Assembly: GCF_006716065.1 (NCBI RefSeq)
Contig: NZ_VFOL01000001.1
Coordinates: 5,146,001-5,210,000, forward strand
Origin: Salinispora arenicola
GTDB taxonomy: Bacteria > Actinomycetota > Actinomycetes > Mycobacteriales > Micromonosporaceae
Direction: 5' to 3'
DNA: 64,000 nucleotides
Shown here: positions 16,354 to 24,929 of the stretch, piece by piece
Layout of the letters: every line of letters starts with the position of its first letter
How positions within the stretch are numbered: position 1 is the stretch's first letter
Made by a program: the position numbers and the translations under genes
Notes under the pieces: model-generated
Told to the model about the DNA's origin: nothing
Databases searched by the model: none
What the model saw: the letters and a program-made list of their open reading frames with translations, nothing else

Positions 16354-17405
16354 GGACGCTCCGCGTCGGGTTACGCTGCGACGCGGGCGCGCACCGCGGC
16401 GTCGGCCACCTCATCCGTTGTCTCGCCCTGGGCGAGGAGTTCCTCGCCCGAAACGCCCACGTCGAACTGCTCGGCACCGTGGCCGACGTGGGCTGGGCGG
16501 CCCGCCAACTCGCCACCCGGGGCATCCCGCGTCATCCCGGACCGAACACCCCAGGCGAGTTGGTGACGGTGGCGCGCGAGCACCAGTTGGACGTGCTGGT
16601 CCTGGACTCGTACGAGCTGGATCCGGCTTGTGCCGGGGCGCTACGGGCGGCGGGCATCCACACCCTCGCGGTGGTGGACGGGGACACCCGCGGTCAGGAC
16701 GCCGACCTGTACCTGGACCAGAACCTCGGCGCGGGCAGCATCGCCGAGCCCGACCGGCTACTCGCCGGCACCAGCTACGTCCTGCTCCGCCGGGAGGTGC
16801 TCGACCGGCGGCCAACCGCGCCCCGACCGCCGACGCCGACCGATCGGCCCCGGGTGCTCGCCTTCTTCGGCGGAACCGACGCGTTCGGCGCCGCCCCGCC
16901 GCTGACCCGGCTACTTCTCGCCACCGGACAACCGTTGGACCTGACCGTGGTGGTCGCCCGCGAATCGATCGGGGCGGAGCTGGCGACGCTACGCCCTGGC
17001 TCCCAGCAGACGGTGCGCGCGGTGCCACCCACCGACACATTGCCCGACCTAATCGCCACGGCAGACCTGGTGGTCTCCGCCGCCGGCACCTCCACCTGGG
17101 AGCTCTGCTGCCTCGGTGCCCCGTCGGCGCTGGTCTGCGTGGTGGACAACCAACGCGACTCCTACCACCGGGTGATCCGGGAGGGTGTCGCGGCCGGGCT
17201 CGGCGAGCTGCCCGGGCTGGTCGCCACCGGAGCATCCGGAGACACCGCCCGCGCCAACGCCGTCCTAACCCTGCGTGAGCTGCTCACCTCCGCGGAGCAC
17301 CGGGCCGAGCTCGCCGCCCGCGCCTGGGCCCTGGTCGATGGACGAGGCAGGGCCCGTGTGGCCGACGCTGTCCAGGCGCTCGTCGGGGCTTCCGCCACCC
17401 ACTGA
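16350..17405 (+). CDS. pseG: UDP-2,4-diacetamido-2,4,6-trideoxy-beta-L-altropyranose hydrolase
   Basis: GT-B-fold hydrolase of 351 residues that removes UDP before the PseI condensation. The N-terminus LRCDAGAHRGVGHLIRCLAL (8-27) carries the GxGHxxRCLAL motif with His20; LVLDSYELD, AVVDGDTRGQDADLYLDQN and VVSAAGTSTWELCCLG with VDNQRDSYHRV are the usual later blocks. Together with pseB, C, H, I and F it completes the pathway from UDP-GlcNAc to CMP-pseudaminic acid. GTG start overlapping the pseF stop (GTGA). Last gene of the operon, followed by a hairpin. Confidence 0.92.
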   Translation: MRTLRVGLRCDAGAHRGVGHLIRCLALGEEFLARNAHVELLGTVADVGWAARQLATRGIPRHPGPNTPGELVTVAREHQLDVLVLDSYELDPACAGALRAAGIHTLAVVDGDTRGQDADLYLDQNLGAGSIAEPDRLLAGTSYVLLRREVLDRRPTAPRPPTPTDRPRVLAFFGGTDAFGAAPPLTRLLLATGQPLDLTVVVARESIGAELATLRPGSQQTVRAVPPTDTLPDLIATADLVVSAAGTSTWELCCLGAPSALVCVVDNQRDSYHRVIREGVAAGLGELPGLVATGASGDTARANAVLTLRELLTSAEHRAELAARAWALVDGRGRARVADAVQALVGASATH

Positions 17406-17450
17406 CATCGATCCGGCGTGCCGTTTCTCCGTAGGCAGTGACCGCCATCG

Positions 17451-17484
17451 GGGGCGGGGTACAGGCTCTCCTGTACCTCGCCCC
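17451..17484. terminator. Bidirectional terminator hairpin
   Basis: 15-bp arms (17451-17465 and 17470-17484) with one G-T pair and a CTCT loop, located between the convergent pseG and parC genes. Confidence 0.8.
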
Positions 17485-17495
17485 AGCCGGCGGGG

Positions 17496-19979
17496 TCAGT
17501 CGCGGTCTATCTGGTGGCCCACCACGGTGGGGCCGAGCAGCACCGCGAAACCGCTGCCGTCGCGACGTGGGTCGGCCGCCGGCAGTTCCACCGGCTCGCC
17601 GGTCGCCGTGGCACCGACCGGACGCGGGCCGACCCAGGCGACCGCCACCTCGGTCTCCCCCTTGAGGAAGCGCTGGGAGCGTACGCCGCCGGTCGCCCGC
17701 CCCTTCGCCGGGTAGGCCGCGAACGGCGTCACCTTCACCGTGGCGCCGGTCGAGGTGACCACCATCGGCTCGCCGTGGGTCGGATCGTCGGTGCGCACTG
17801 CGCCGAAGAACACCACTCGGGCGTCACCGGACAGGCCGACCCCGGCCACGCCACCGCCCCGCAGGCCCTGTGGGCGTACCAGCCCGGTCGCGTAGCGCAG
17901 CAACGACGCCTCCGAGGTGACGAAGGTGAGACTCTCGGCTCCGTCGGTCAGCCAGGTCGCCCCGACCACCTCGTCCCCATCCCGCAAGCTGATCACTTCG
18001 AACTCGTCGGCCCGCACCGGCCACTCCGGCGCGCAGACCTTGACCATGCCCCGCCGGGTGCCGAGCGCCAGGCCCGGTGAGCCCTCGGCGGACGGACCGA
18101 GCGGCGCGATCCCCACCACGGTCTCCCCCGGCGCCAACGGCACCAGCTCGGCCACGGACATCCCGCCGCGCAGCGAGACCGTACCGGACTGCTCGGGTAG
18201 CACCGGCAATGGCAGCACGTCCACCTTGAACGCCCGACCGCCGCTGGTGACCAGCAGGACGCGCCCGCGCGCCGTGGAGTGGGCGACGGCGCGGACCGCG
18301 TCGTGCCGGACCCGGCCGTGCCGGCGGCTTCCCTCAGCCGCCTCCTCCGACTCGGCGGCGGTCCGGGCGACCAACCCGGTCGACGAGAGGATCACCTGGC
18401 AGGGGTCGTCGGCGACCTCCAGCGGGCCGGACGGCACGGACGCGGCGAGCACCTCCTTCAGATCCCCGTCGACCAGCGTGGTGCGGCGCGGCGCGGCGGA
18501 CTGTTTCACCACCGCGGCCAGTTCGTTGGAGACGACCTTCCGGAGGACCTTCCGGTCGTCCAGCAGCCGGGACAGCTCAGCGATCTCGCTGCGCAGTTTC
18601 TCCTGCTCGGCCTCCAGTTCCAACCGGTCGTACCTGGTGAGCCGGCGCAGCGGTGTGTCGAGGATGTAGGTGGCCTGGACCTCGGAGAGCCCAAAACGCC
18701 GCATGAGCCCCTCCTTCGCGGCCTGCGCGTCCTCGCTGCCCCGGATCAGCCGGACCACCTGGTCGATGTCGAGCAGCGCGACCAGCAGGCCGTCGACCAG
18801 GTGCAGCCGCTCCTCGCGCCGCCGTCGGCGGTACGCGCTGCGTCGGGTCACCACCTCGTACCGGTGGGCCAGGAAGACCTCCAGCAGGGCCTTCAGCCCC
18901 AGGGTCCGTGGCTGCCCGTCCACCAGTACCAGGTTGTTGACGCCGAACGACTGCTCCAGCGGGGTCAGCCGGTAGAGGTCGGCGAGCAGCGCCTGGGGGT
19001 TCACCCCGACTTTGCACTCGATGACCAACCGCGTGCCGTTCTCCCGGTCGGTGAGGTCCTTGACGTCGGCGATCCCGGTGAGCCGTTTGGTCTTCGTGAC
19101 CTCGTTGGTGACCGCGGCGATGACTTTCTCCGCACCAATGCCGTACGGCAGCTCGACGACGGTGATCGCCTGCCGACCGCGGCTGCCCTCGATCGGGCCG
19201 ATCTCCACCTTGGCCCGCATCCGTACCACGCCGCGGCCGGTTTCGTATGCCCGCCGCACCTCGTCGAGGCCGAGCAGCAGGCCGCCGGTGGGCAGGTCCG
19301 GTCCCGGGACGAACTCCATCAGCTTGTCCAGCGTGGCGTCCGGGTGGTTGATCAGCCAACGGGCGGCGGTGACCACCTCACCTAGGTTGTGCGGGATCAT
19401 GTTGGTCGCCATCCCGACCGCGATCCCCGAGGCACCGTTGACCAGCAGGTTGGGGAAGGCAGCCGGCAGCACGGTCGGCTGGGTCAACGAACCGTCGTAG
19501 TTCGGCTCCAGGTCGACGGTGTCCTCGCCCAGCTCACCGACGAGCAGCATCGCCTCGCGGGACATCCGGGCCTCGGTGTAGCGGGCCGCGGCCGGACCAT
19601 CGTCGGGGCTGCCGAAGTTGCCGTGCCCGTCGATGAGGGGTGTGTTGAGCGAGAAGTCCTGCGCCAGGCGGACCAGCGCGTCGTAGATCGCCACGTCGCT
19701 GTGCGGGTGGTACTTGCCCATCACGTCGCCGACCACCCGGGCGGACTTGACATGCCCCCGGTCCGGGCGGTGGCCGGACTCGTACATCGACCAGAGGATG
19801 CGCCGGTGTACCGGCTTGAGCCCGTCCCGCGCGTCCGGCAGGGCGCGGGAGTGGATGACCGAGAACGCGTACTCCAGGTAGGAGTCGGAGACCTCGGTGA
19901 CCAGCGGGTTGTCGAAGACCCGTGCGCCCGCCTGGTCGAACGCGGACAGGTCGACCTTCGGGCCCTTGCGGCGTGCCAT
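17496..19979 (-). CDS. parC: DNA topoisomerase IV subunit A
   Basis: Breakage-reunion subunit of a type IIA topoisomerase, 827 residues. N-terminal SYLEYAFSVIHSRALPDARDG, KPVHRRILWSM, the HPHSDVAIYDALVRLAQ segment (91-107) and active-site Arg133-Tyr134 in ARYTEARMS are all present. The C-terminal half carries the beta-pinwheel repeats (for example RRGMVKVCAPEWPV). A GyrA-box was not seen, which together with the separate partner gene favours ParC over GyrA. Position 94 in HPHSD is Ser where gyrases usually have Gly. It starts 72 nt downstream of parE and forms an operon with it. Streptomyces-type actinomycetes carry such a parE/parC pair besides gyrBA. Confidence 0.92.
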   Translation of the reverse strand: MARRKGPKVDLSAFDQAGARVFDNPLVTEVSDSYLEYAFSVIHSRALPDARDGLKPVHRRILWSMYESGHRPDRGHVKSARVVGDVMGKYHPHSDVAIYDALVRLAQDFSLNTPLIDGHGNFGSPDDGPAAARYTEARMSREAMLLVGELGEDTVDLEPNYDGSLTQPTVLPAAFPNLLVNGASGIAVGMATNMIPHNLGEVVTAARWLINHPDATLDKLMEFVPGPDLPTGGLLLGLDEVRRAYETGRGVVRMRAKVEIGPIEGSRGRQAITVVELPYGIGAEKVIAAVTNEVTKTKRLTGIADVKDLTDRENGTRLVIECKVGVNPQALLADLYRLTPLEQSFGVNNLVLVDGQPRTLGLKALLEVFLAHRYEVVTRRSAYRRRRREERLHLVDGLLVALLDIDQVVRLIRGSEDAQAAKEGLMRRFGLSEVQATYILDTPLRRLTRYDRLELEAEQEKLRSEIAELSRLLDDRKVLRKVVSNELAAVVKQSAAPRRTTLVDGDLKEVLAASVPSGPLEVADDPCQVILSSTGLVARTAAESEEAAEGSRRHGRVRHDAVRAVAHSTARGRVLLVTSGGRAFKVDVLPLPVLPEQSGTVSLRGGMSVAELVPLAPGETVVGIAPLGPSAEGSPGLALGTRRGMVKVCAPEWPVRADEFEVISLRDGDEVVGATWLTDGAESLTFVTSEASLLRYATGLVRPQGLRGGGVAGVGLSGDARVVFFGAVRTDDPTHGEPMVVTSTGATVKVTPFAAYPAKGRATGGVRSQRFLKGETEVAVAWVGPRPVGATATGEPVELPAADPRRDGSGFAVLLGPTVVGHQIDRD

Positions 19980-20050
19980 GACTCAGCTTTCCCCTCGGAC
20001 TGGTTCCGTGCTCGTACCGGTGCCCGCGCGAAGCGCGGCAGGGCCGGGCG

Positions 20051-22108
20051 TCATGCGTCGATCGCCTCGCGGTCGACCCGGTCGGCGGAGGCGATCAGCC
20101 AGTTCCGGCGGGGCTCGACCTTCTCCCCCATCAGCAGCTCCAGGACCTGCTCGGCCGCCTCCGCGTCCTCCAGGGTGATCCGGCGGACGGCCCGGCCGGC
20201 CGGGTTCATCGTGGTCTCCCACAACTCGTCGGCGTTCATCTCGCCCAGGCCCTTGAACCGTGGGATCGGAGTGACGATCTGCTTACCGGCCTTCTCCAGT
20301 CGCCGGACCGTCGCCTCCATCTCCTCCTGGGTGTACGTGTAGACGGTCTGCGGGTTGCGCCCCCTCGTGGTGATCTTGTGTAGGGGAGGCATCGCCGCGT
20401 ACAGCCGACCGGCCTCGATCAGCGGTCGCATGTACCGGGCGAAGAGTGTGATCAGCAGTGTCCGAATGTGCGCGCCGTCCACGTCGGCGTCAGCCATGAT
20501 CAGGACTCGGCCGTAGCGCACGGCGGACAGGTCGAAGGTACGCCCGGAGCCGGCCCCCAGCACCTGCACGATCGCCGCGCACTCGGCGTTGTCCAGCACC
20601 TGCTGAAGGTTCGCCTTCTGCACGTTCAGGATCTTGCCCCGGATCGGCAGCAGCGCCTGGTACTCGGACGAGCGGGCCAGTCGCGCCGTGCCGAGGGCGC
20701 TGTCACCCTCGACGATGAACATCTCGCTGCGCGCCACCCCGGTCGACCGGCAGTCGACCAGCTTCGCCGGCATGGACGCGCCCTCCAGGGCGGTCTTGCG
20801 CCGCGCGGCGTCCTTCTGCTGCTTCTGGGTGAGCCGGACCCGCGCGGCGTCGGCGATCTTCTGCAGGACCGTCCGCGCCTCGGCCTTGGTCCTGCGCTCC
20901 TCCAGCCAGACCTTGAGGTGCTGCTCGACCAGGCGCTGGAGGACCTTGGTGATGCCGGCGGTGGACAGCTCGTCCTTGGTCTGCGAGGTGAACTGCGGCT
21001 CCGGGATGCGCACGTGCACGACTGCGGTCATGCCCTCGAGAATGTCGTCCAGCGTGGGCGGATCCTCCTTGGCCTTGAGCAGGCCGCGGGCGTTGCGGAC
21101 AGCGTCGGCGAGGGTTCGTGTCAGGGCCCGTTCGAAGCCCTTGCGGTGGGTGCCGCCGTGTGCGTTGCGGATGGTGTTGGTGAAGCACTCCACGGTCCGC
21201 TCGTAGCCGGTGCCCCAGCGGAAGGCCAGCTCCACCTCGGCGCGGCGCGGCACGTTGGCCTGCATGACGCCGTTGGCGTCGGCGGCGTTCTCCCGGTACG
21301 TGCCCTCGCCGGAGACCACCAGGATGCCGGAGACCGGCCGGTCGCCCGCCGGGGCGAGGAAGTCCACCATGTCGGTCAGGCCGTTGGGATAGTGGAACCG
21401 CTCCTCGACCGGCTCCGCGCCGGTGTGGTCCCGCAGCAGGTAGCTGACCCCGGGGACCAGGAAGGCGGTGTTGCGCAGTTTCATCCGTACGGCCTCGGCG
21501 TCCAGCGTGGCGCCGACCTCGAAGTAGCGCGGGTCGTACCAGTAACGGATCGAGGTGCCGGTGCGCTGCCGCCGCTTCACCGCGCCGATGACCTGGAGGC
21601 CCAGGCCGGCCCGGAAGGGTGCCTCCGGCCCGTCGCCGTCGAATGTTCCCGGTACGCCGTGTCGGAACGACATCGTGTGGATCTTGCCGCCACGGCGGAC
21701 CGTCACGTCGAATCGGCGCGAGAGGGCGTTGACCGCCGAGGCTCCGACACCGTGCAGGCCTCCGGAGGTCTTGTAGCCGGAGCCGCCGAACTTGCCGCCG
21801 GCGTGCAGCCGGGTGAGCACCAGCTCGACGCCCGATATCCCGGACTTCGCGTGCACGTCGGTGGGAATACCCCGGCCGTCGTCGTCGACCTGCACCGACC
21901 CGTCGGCGTGCAGCGTCACCTCGATGGACGTCGCGTGACCGGCGACGCCCTCGTCAGTGGAGTTGTCGAGGATCTCGTTGACGAGGTGACCCACACCACG
22001 GCTGTCCGTCGAGCCGATGTACATGCCCGGACGCTTACGGACAGCGTCCAGCCCTTCGAGGTGCGTGAGGTCGTCGGCCTCATACAGGGTCTCAGGCTCT
22101 GCGGTCAA
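20051..22108 (-). CDS. parE: DNA topoisomerase IV subunit B
   Basis: ATPase/TOPRIM subunit, about 685 residues. The GHKL domain begins LEGLDAVRKRPGMYIGSTDSRG and VNEILDNSTDE; GLHGVGASAVNALS is the G2 motif. The TOPRIM part shows EGDSALG, PIRGKILNVQKA and MADADVDGAHIRTLL, and the C-terminus has PRFKGLGEMNADELWETTMNP. The frame is open to 22489, but the upstream 127 codons are Arg/Pro-rich and not conserved; the start chosen is TTG at 22108 (LTAEPETLYEADDL), with GGGAG 9 nt upstream. An ATG at 22243 is the alternative. Confidence 0.9.
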   Translation of the reverse strand: MTAEPETLYEADDLTHLEGLDAVRKRPGMYIGSTDSRGVGHLVNEILDNSTDEGVAGHATSIEVTLHADGSVQVDDDGRGIPTDVHAKSGISGVELVLTRLHAGGKFGGSGYKTSGGLHGVGASAVNALSRRFDVTVRRGGKIHTMSFRHGVPGTFDGDGPEAPFRAGLGLQVIGAVKRRQRTGTSIRYWYDPRYFEVGATLDAEAVRMKLRNTAFLVPGVSYLLRDHTGAEPVEERFHYPNGLTDMVDFLAPAGDRPVSGILVVSGEGTYRENAADANGVMQANVPRRAEVELAFRWGTGYERTVECFTNTIRNAHGGTHRKGFERALTRTLADAVRNARGLLKAKEDPPTLDDILEGMTAVVHVRIPEPQFTSQTKDELSTAGITKVLQRLVEQHLKVWLEERRTKAEARTVLQKIADAARVRLTQKQQKDAARRKTALEGASMPAKLVDCRSTGVARSEMFIVEGDSALGTARLARSSEYQALLPIRGKILNVQKANLQQVLDNAECAAIVQVLGAGSGRTFDLSAVRYGRVLIMADADVDGAHIRTLLITLFARYMRPLIEAGRLYAAMPPLHKITTRGRNPQTVYTYTQEEMEATVRRLEKAGKQIVTPIPRFKGLGEMNADELWETTMNPAGRAVRRITLEDAEAAEQVLELLMGEKVEPRRNWLIASADRVDREAIDA

Positions 22109-22547
22109 CTGGTCGTACTCCCAGGTCTCGGCGGTGTGGTGCCGCGCACGGCGGGCATCGGCCGGGGTGCGGCACGCCGCAGCGAGCCTAGCCGTAGGCC
22201 CTGACGGCGCCCGCCGGGCCCGCTCGGCCGGCCTCACCGGCATAACCGGTCGGCCCACCGGACGATTCCGGCCGTGACCCAGGCGACAGTCGTCCCTGGT
22301 GATCAGCGTGAGGGTCGCCGACACCCGCAGGCGCCGGGCGGGCCGACACCTGCCCGGCATCTTAGGCGGGTCCGGTGGCGCCCGGTTGGTAGCGGCTCTC
22401 CGCCCGGGTGTCCCCCACGTCAGCGCGAGCACAGCGCGGGTAATACATCGAAATCTGTAGACGAAGAAATATTGACGTACGTAAGGCAAGAGTGATCTGA
22501 TCCCAAGTTCAGAGGATCTTTCACATCTCGATTGGGGTGATCAAGAC

Positions 22548-23804
22548 ATGTCCAGACTGGGTCGTACCGTCCTTGCGGCGGGAATCGCCGTCGTCACGGC
22601 CACATTCGCTGCGACAGTCGCACCGTCGGGTCCGGCCGAGGCAACGCCGCCCACCGCCGCGGTGGCACTCGGCGACAGTTTCATCAGCGGCGAGGGCGCC
22701 GGGGCGTACTCTCCGGTGGTCAACATCGACGGGGAAGCCAGCACCTTCCCGGGATGGTCCGCGCCGAACAGCAACGCATACTTCTGCCACCGCTCGGCGA
22801 ACGCCTCGCTACACCGGGCCGACCTGCCCGGCATCACGGCCCGCTTCAACCTCGCCTGCTCGGGCGGACAGCCGTACGACATCGCCAACGCCTCCGCCAC
22901 CCGGACCAGCGGGCGTCAGGTCACGGCCCAGCTTGACCAGCTCCGCGCGGTGGCCCAGACCCACGACATCGACCTGGTGCTCGTCGGGCTCGGCTCGAAC
23001 AACAGCTCGTTCACCTTCGGCTCGGTGGCCGAGAAGTGCGCCAACCGATTCATCGCCGACGCCTGGACCGGCTGGTGGGAGTTCTGGGCTTACCTGTGGG
23101 GAAAGGTGGAGCAGGAGCCCTGTTCCAACAACGACCTGGCGACCGCCGCGGAGCTCGCCGCCGCCACCGCGGAGACCACCGCGGCGGTCCGACAGATCCT
23201 CAGCACGCTGGCCGAGGTCGACGCCGACGGGCAGCACCGGGTCGTCCTCCAGGACTACACGAACCCGCTGCCGGAGGAGTACGACCCCGCCTACTGGACG
23301 GAGGACAACCGCGACGACACGCGGGACAAGTTCCGCGATCTCGGCGCCGAACGGTACGCGGCCGGCTGCCCGGCCCACCGGGCCAGCCTGCCCGCCGGCC
23401 ACTATCTCTCGCAGGGCCTGGGAACCCTGGTGAGCGATGTCCACACCGCCGTCGCGGACGAGTTCCCCGGCGCCGACGTTGTCCTCCTCAACGTGCAGCG
23501 AGCCTTCGACGGAGCGCGGCTCTGCGAGACGGCGGACAGCCCGCAGAACGCCCTCGCCACCCCGGTTCGTCTGATGGACGGGCCGACCGGCGTCTTCGTC
23601 ACCAGCCTCTCCGGGCTCGACAAGCTCGACATCAGGAGGATCGCCAACGCCTGCGTCACGAACTTCCAGACGTGCCAGGAATCGTGGCACCCGAACGCCG
23701 CCGGCCACCTGGCGCTCGGGCACTGCCTGACCGGCGCCGCGGCGACGAGCGCCCGTGCGGTGTCCTGCGTCCGTTCCGCATCCGGCGCGATCACCGTGAG
23801 CTGA
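22548..23804 (+). CDS. Secreted SGNH/GDSL-family hydrolase (lipase/esterase)
   Basis: Secreted ester hydrolase of 418 residues. A signal peptide covers about residues 1-33 (MSRLGRTVLAAGIAVVTATF to AEA). Block I is VALGDSFISGEGAG with the nucleophile Ser44; block III is GLGSNNSSF; block V is ESWHPNAAGH with His381. Several Cys pairs (for example FHCHRS-like YFCHRS, FNLACSGG, NACVTNFQTCQ) suggest disulfides, as in Streptomyces SGNH lipases. It stands alone, with GGGGTG in front of ATG 22548, and is followed by a hairpin. Substrate unknown. Confidence 0.88.
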   Translation: MSRLGRTVLAAGIAVVTATFAATVAPSGPAEATPPTAAVALGDSFISGEGAGAYSPVVNIDGEASTFPGWSAPNSNAYFCHRSANASLHRADLPGITARFNLACSGGQPYDIANASATRTSGRQVTAQLDQLRAVAQTHDIDLVLVGLGSNNSSFTFGSVAEKCANRFIADAWTGWWEFWAYLWGKVEQEPCSNNDLATAAELAAATAETTAAVRQILSTLAEVDADGQHRVVLQDYTNPLPEEYDPAYWTEDNRDDTRDKFRDLGAERYAAGCPAHRASLPAGHYLSQGLGTLVSDVHTAVADEFPGADVVLLNVQRAFDGARLCETADSPQNALATPVRLMDGPTGVFVTSLSGLDKLDIRRIANACVTNFQTCQESWHPNAAGHLALGHCLTGAAATSARAVSCVRSASGAITVS

Positions 23805-23886
23805 GCTGAGCCCACCGGAACACCCGGACGCCTCGCGGATCCGTCACCCCGGACGGAATCGCCAGGCGTCCGTCCCCGCCTGGTGC

Positions 23887-23915
23887 GGCTCCGGACCGCA
23901 GGGCGGTCCGGAGCC
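23887..23915. terminator. Terminator hairpin after the GDSL hydrolase
   Basis: Perfect 13-bp arms (23887-23899 and 23903-23915) with a 3-nt AGG loop, 83 nt after the GDSL stop. A second, imperfect nested inverted repeat (CGGACGCCT / AGGCGTCCG) lies just before it at about 23826-23875. Confidence 0.7.
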
Positions 23916-23996
23916 GGCCGGTCCCACCGAACCCGGATTGACGTGACGACGATCACCGTTTGGTTACCCGTCGGTAGGTTGGAGTCGTAGATTGGG

Positions 23997-24863
23997 GTGG
24001 TGCATGCGGACTACCAGCAAGAGTTCGTCGACGTGGCCGGGGCCCAACTCGGCCTCCAGCTCTATCCGGAGCCGGCGGACGCGGACAACGCCCCGCTGAT
24101 ACTGATCTCGCCCGCGATGGGGGTACCCGCGCGGTACTACCGACCGTTCGCCACGGCGCTTCGCGCCGCCGGGCTGGCGGTAGCGGTCGCCGACCTGCGT
24201 GGCACCGGAGCGAGCACGCCACCCCCGAGCCGCGGCTCCCGCTACGGGTACGCGGAGTTGACCACCGACGTCGGCGCGTTGCTGGCGGCGCTGAAGGAAC
24301 GCCGCAACGGCCGACGCACCCTCCTGCTCGGACACTCCCTGGGCGGCCAGGCGGCCCTGCTGCACCTGGCGCTACACGAGGGACACGACGTGGACGGTCT
24401 GGCCCTGGTCGCCGTGGGGCTACCGTGGTGGCGCCAGTACCCACCCGGATCCCGGGGGTACGGTGTCCTCCCGTTCACCCAGACGATCGCCGTCGCCACC
24501 CGGCTCCTCGGGGTCTGGCCTGGCTGGGGCTTCGGTGGCCGACAGGCGCGCGGGGTCATCCGTGACTGGGCCTACACGGCCCGCACCGGCCGCTTCCCCC
24601 ACCTGGACGGGGTGGACACCGAGGCGGCGCTCCGTGGACTCCGTACGCCGGTGCTGGCACTCAGCGTGGACAACGACCAGTACACACCGCACGAGACGCT
24701 CGACCACCTCTGCGCCAAACTCACCAACGCGCCCATCACCCGCGAGCGTCATCCGGCCGAGCCGACCGGCAACCGGATCGACCACTTCACCTGGGCCCGC
24801 GAGTCGACGAGCCCGTTGGCCGCGCGGGTGGCCCGGTTCGCCGCGGAGCTGCCGACACGCTGA
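23997..24863 (+). CDS. Alpha/beta hydrolase
   Basis: Cytoplasmic alpha/beta-hydrolase of 288 residues. The nucleophile elbow is LLGHSLGGQAAL with Ser114; ADLRGTGAS (65-73) forms the usual loop before it; a late Asp in ALSVDNDQYTPHETLD and His in NRIDHFTWAR complete the likely triad. This group includes serine aminopeptidase/monoglyceride-lipase-like enzymes annotated only as predicted hydrolases. Two consecutive GTG codons (23997 and 24000) can start it; TAGATT at 23988-23993 is spaced to make the second GTG the 5' end of a leaderless mRNA. Confidence 0.8.
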   Translation: MVHADYQQEFVDVAGAQLGLQLYPEPADADNAPLILISPAMGVPARYYRPFATALRAAGLAVAVADLRGTGASTPPPSRGSRYGYAELTTDVGALLAALKERRNGRRTLLLGHSLGGQAALLHLALHEGHDVDGLALVAVGLPWWRQYPPGSRGYGVLPFTQTIAVATRLLGVWPGWGFGGRQARGVIRDWAYTARTGRFPHLDGVDTEAALRGLRTPVLALSVDNDQYTPHETLDHLCAKLTNAPITRERHPAEPTGNRIDHFTWARESTSPLAARVARFAAELPTR

Positions 24864-24929
24864 CCCGGCTGCCCCGGCCGGTGGACGTCGCGGGCCGGGG
24901 CCGCCGCCTGCGCGGCGGACCCGGGCGGG

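Noticed and set aside
20051..22489. parE start at 22489, giving an 812-residue protein
   Set aside because: The first ~127 codons are Arg/Pro/Ala-rich with no similarity to type IIA topoisomerases; a TTG with a good ribosome-binding site lies directly before the conserved domain.
23826..23875. A second terminator hairpin after the GDSL gene
   Set aside because: The arms are split by internal mismatches and are weaker than the perfect hairpin at 23887-23915; mentioned there but not listed separately.
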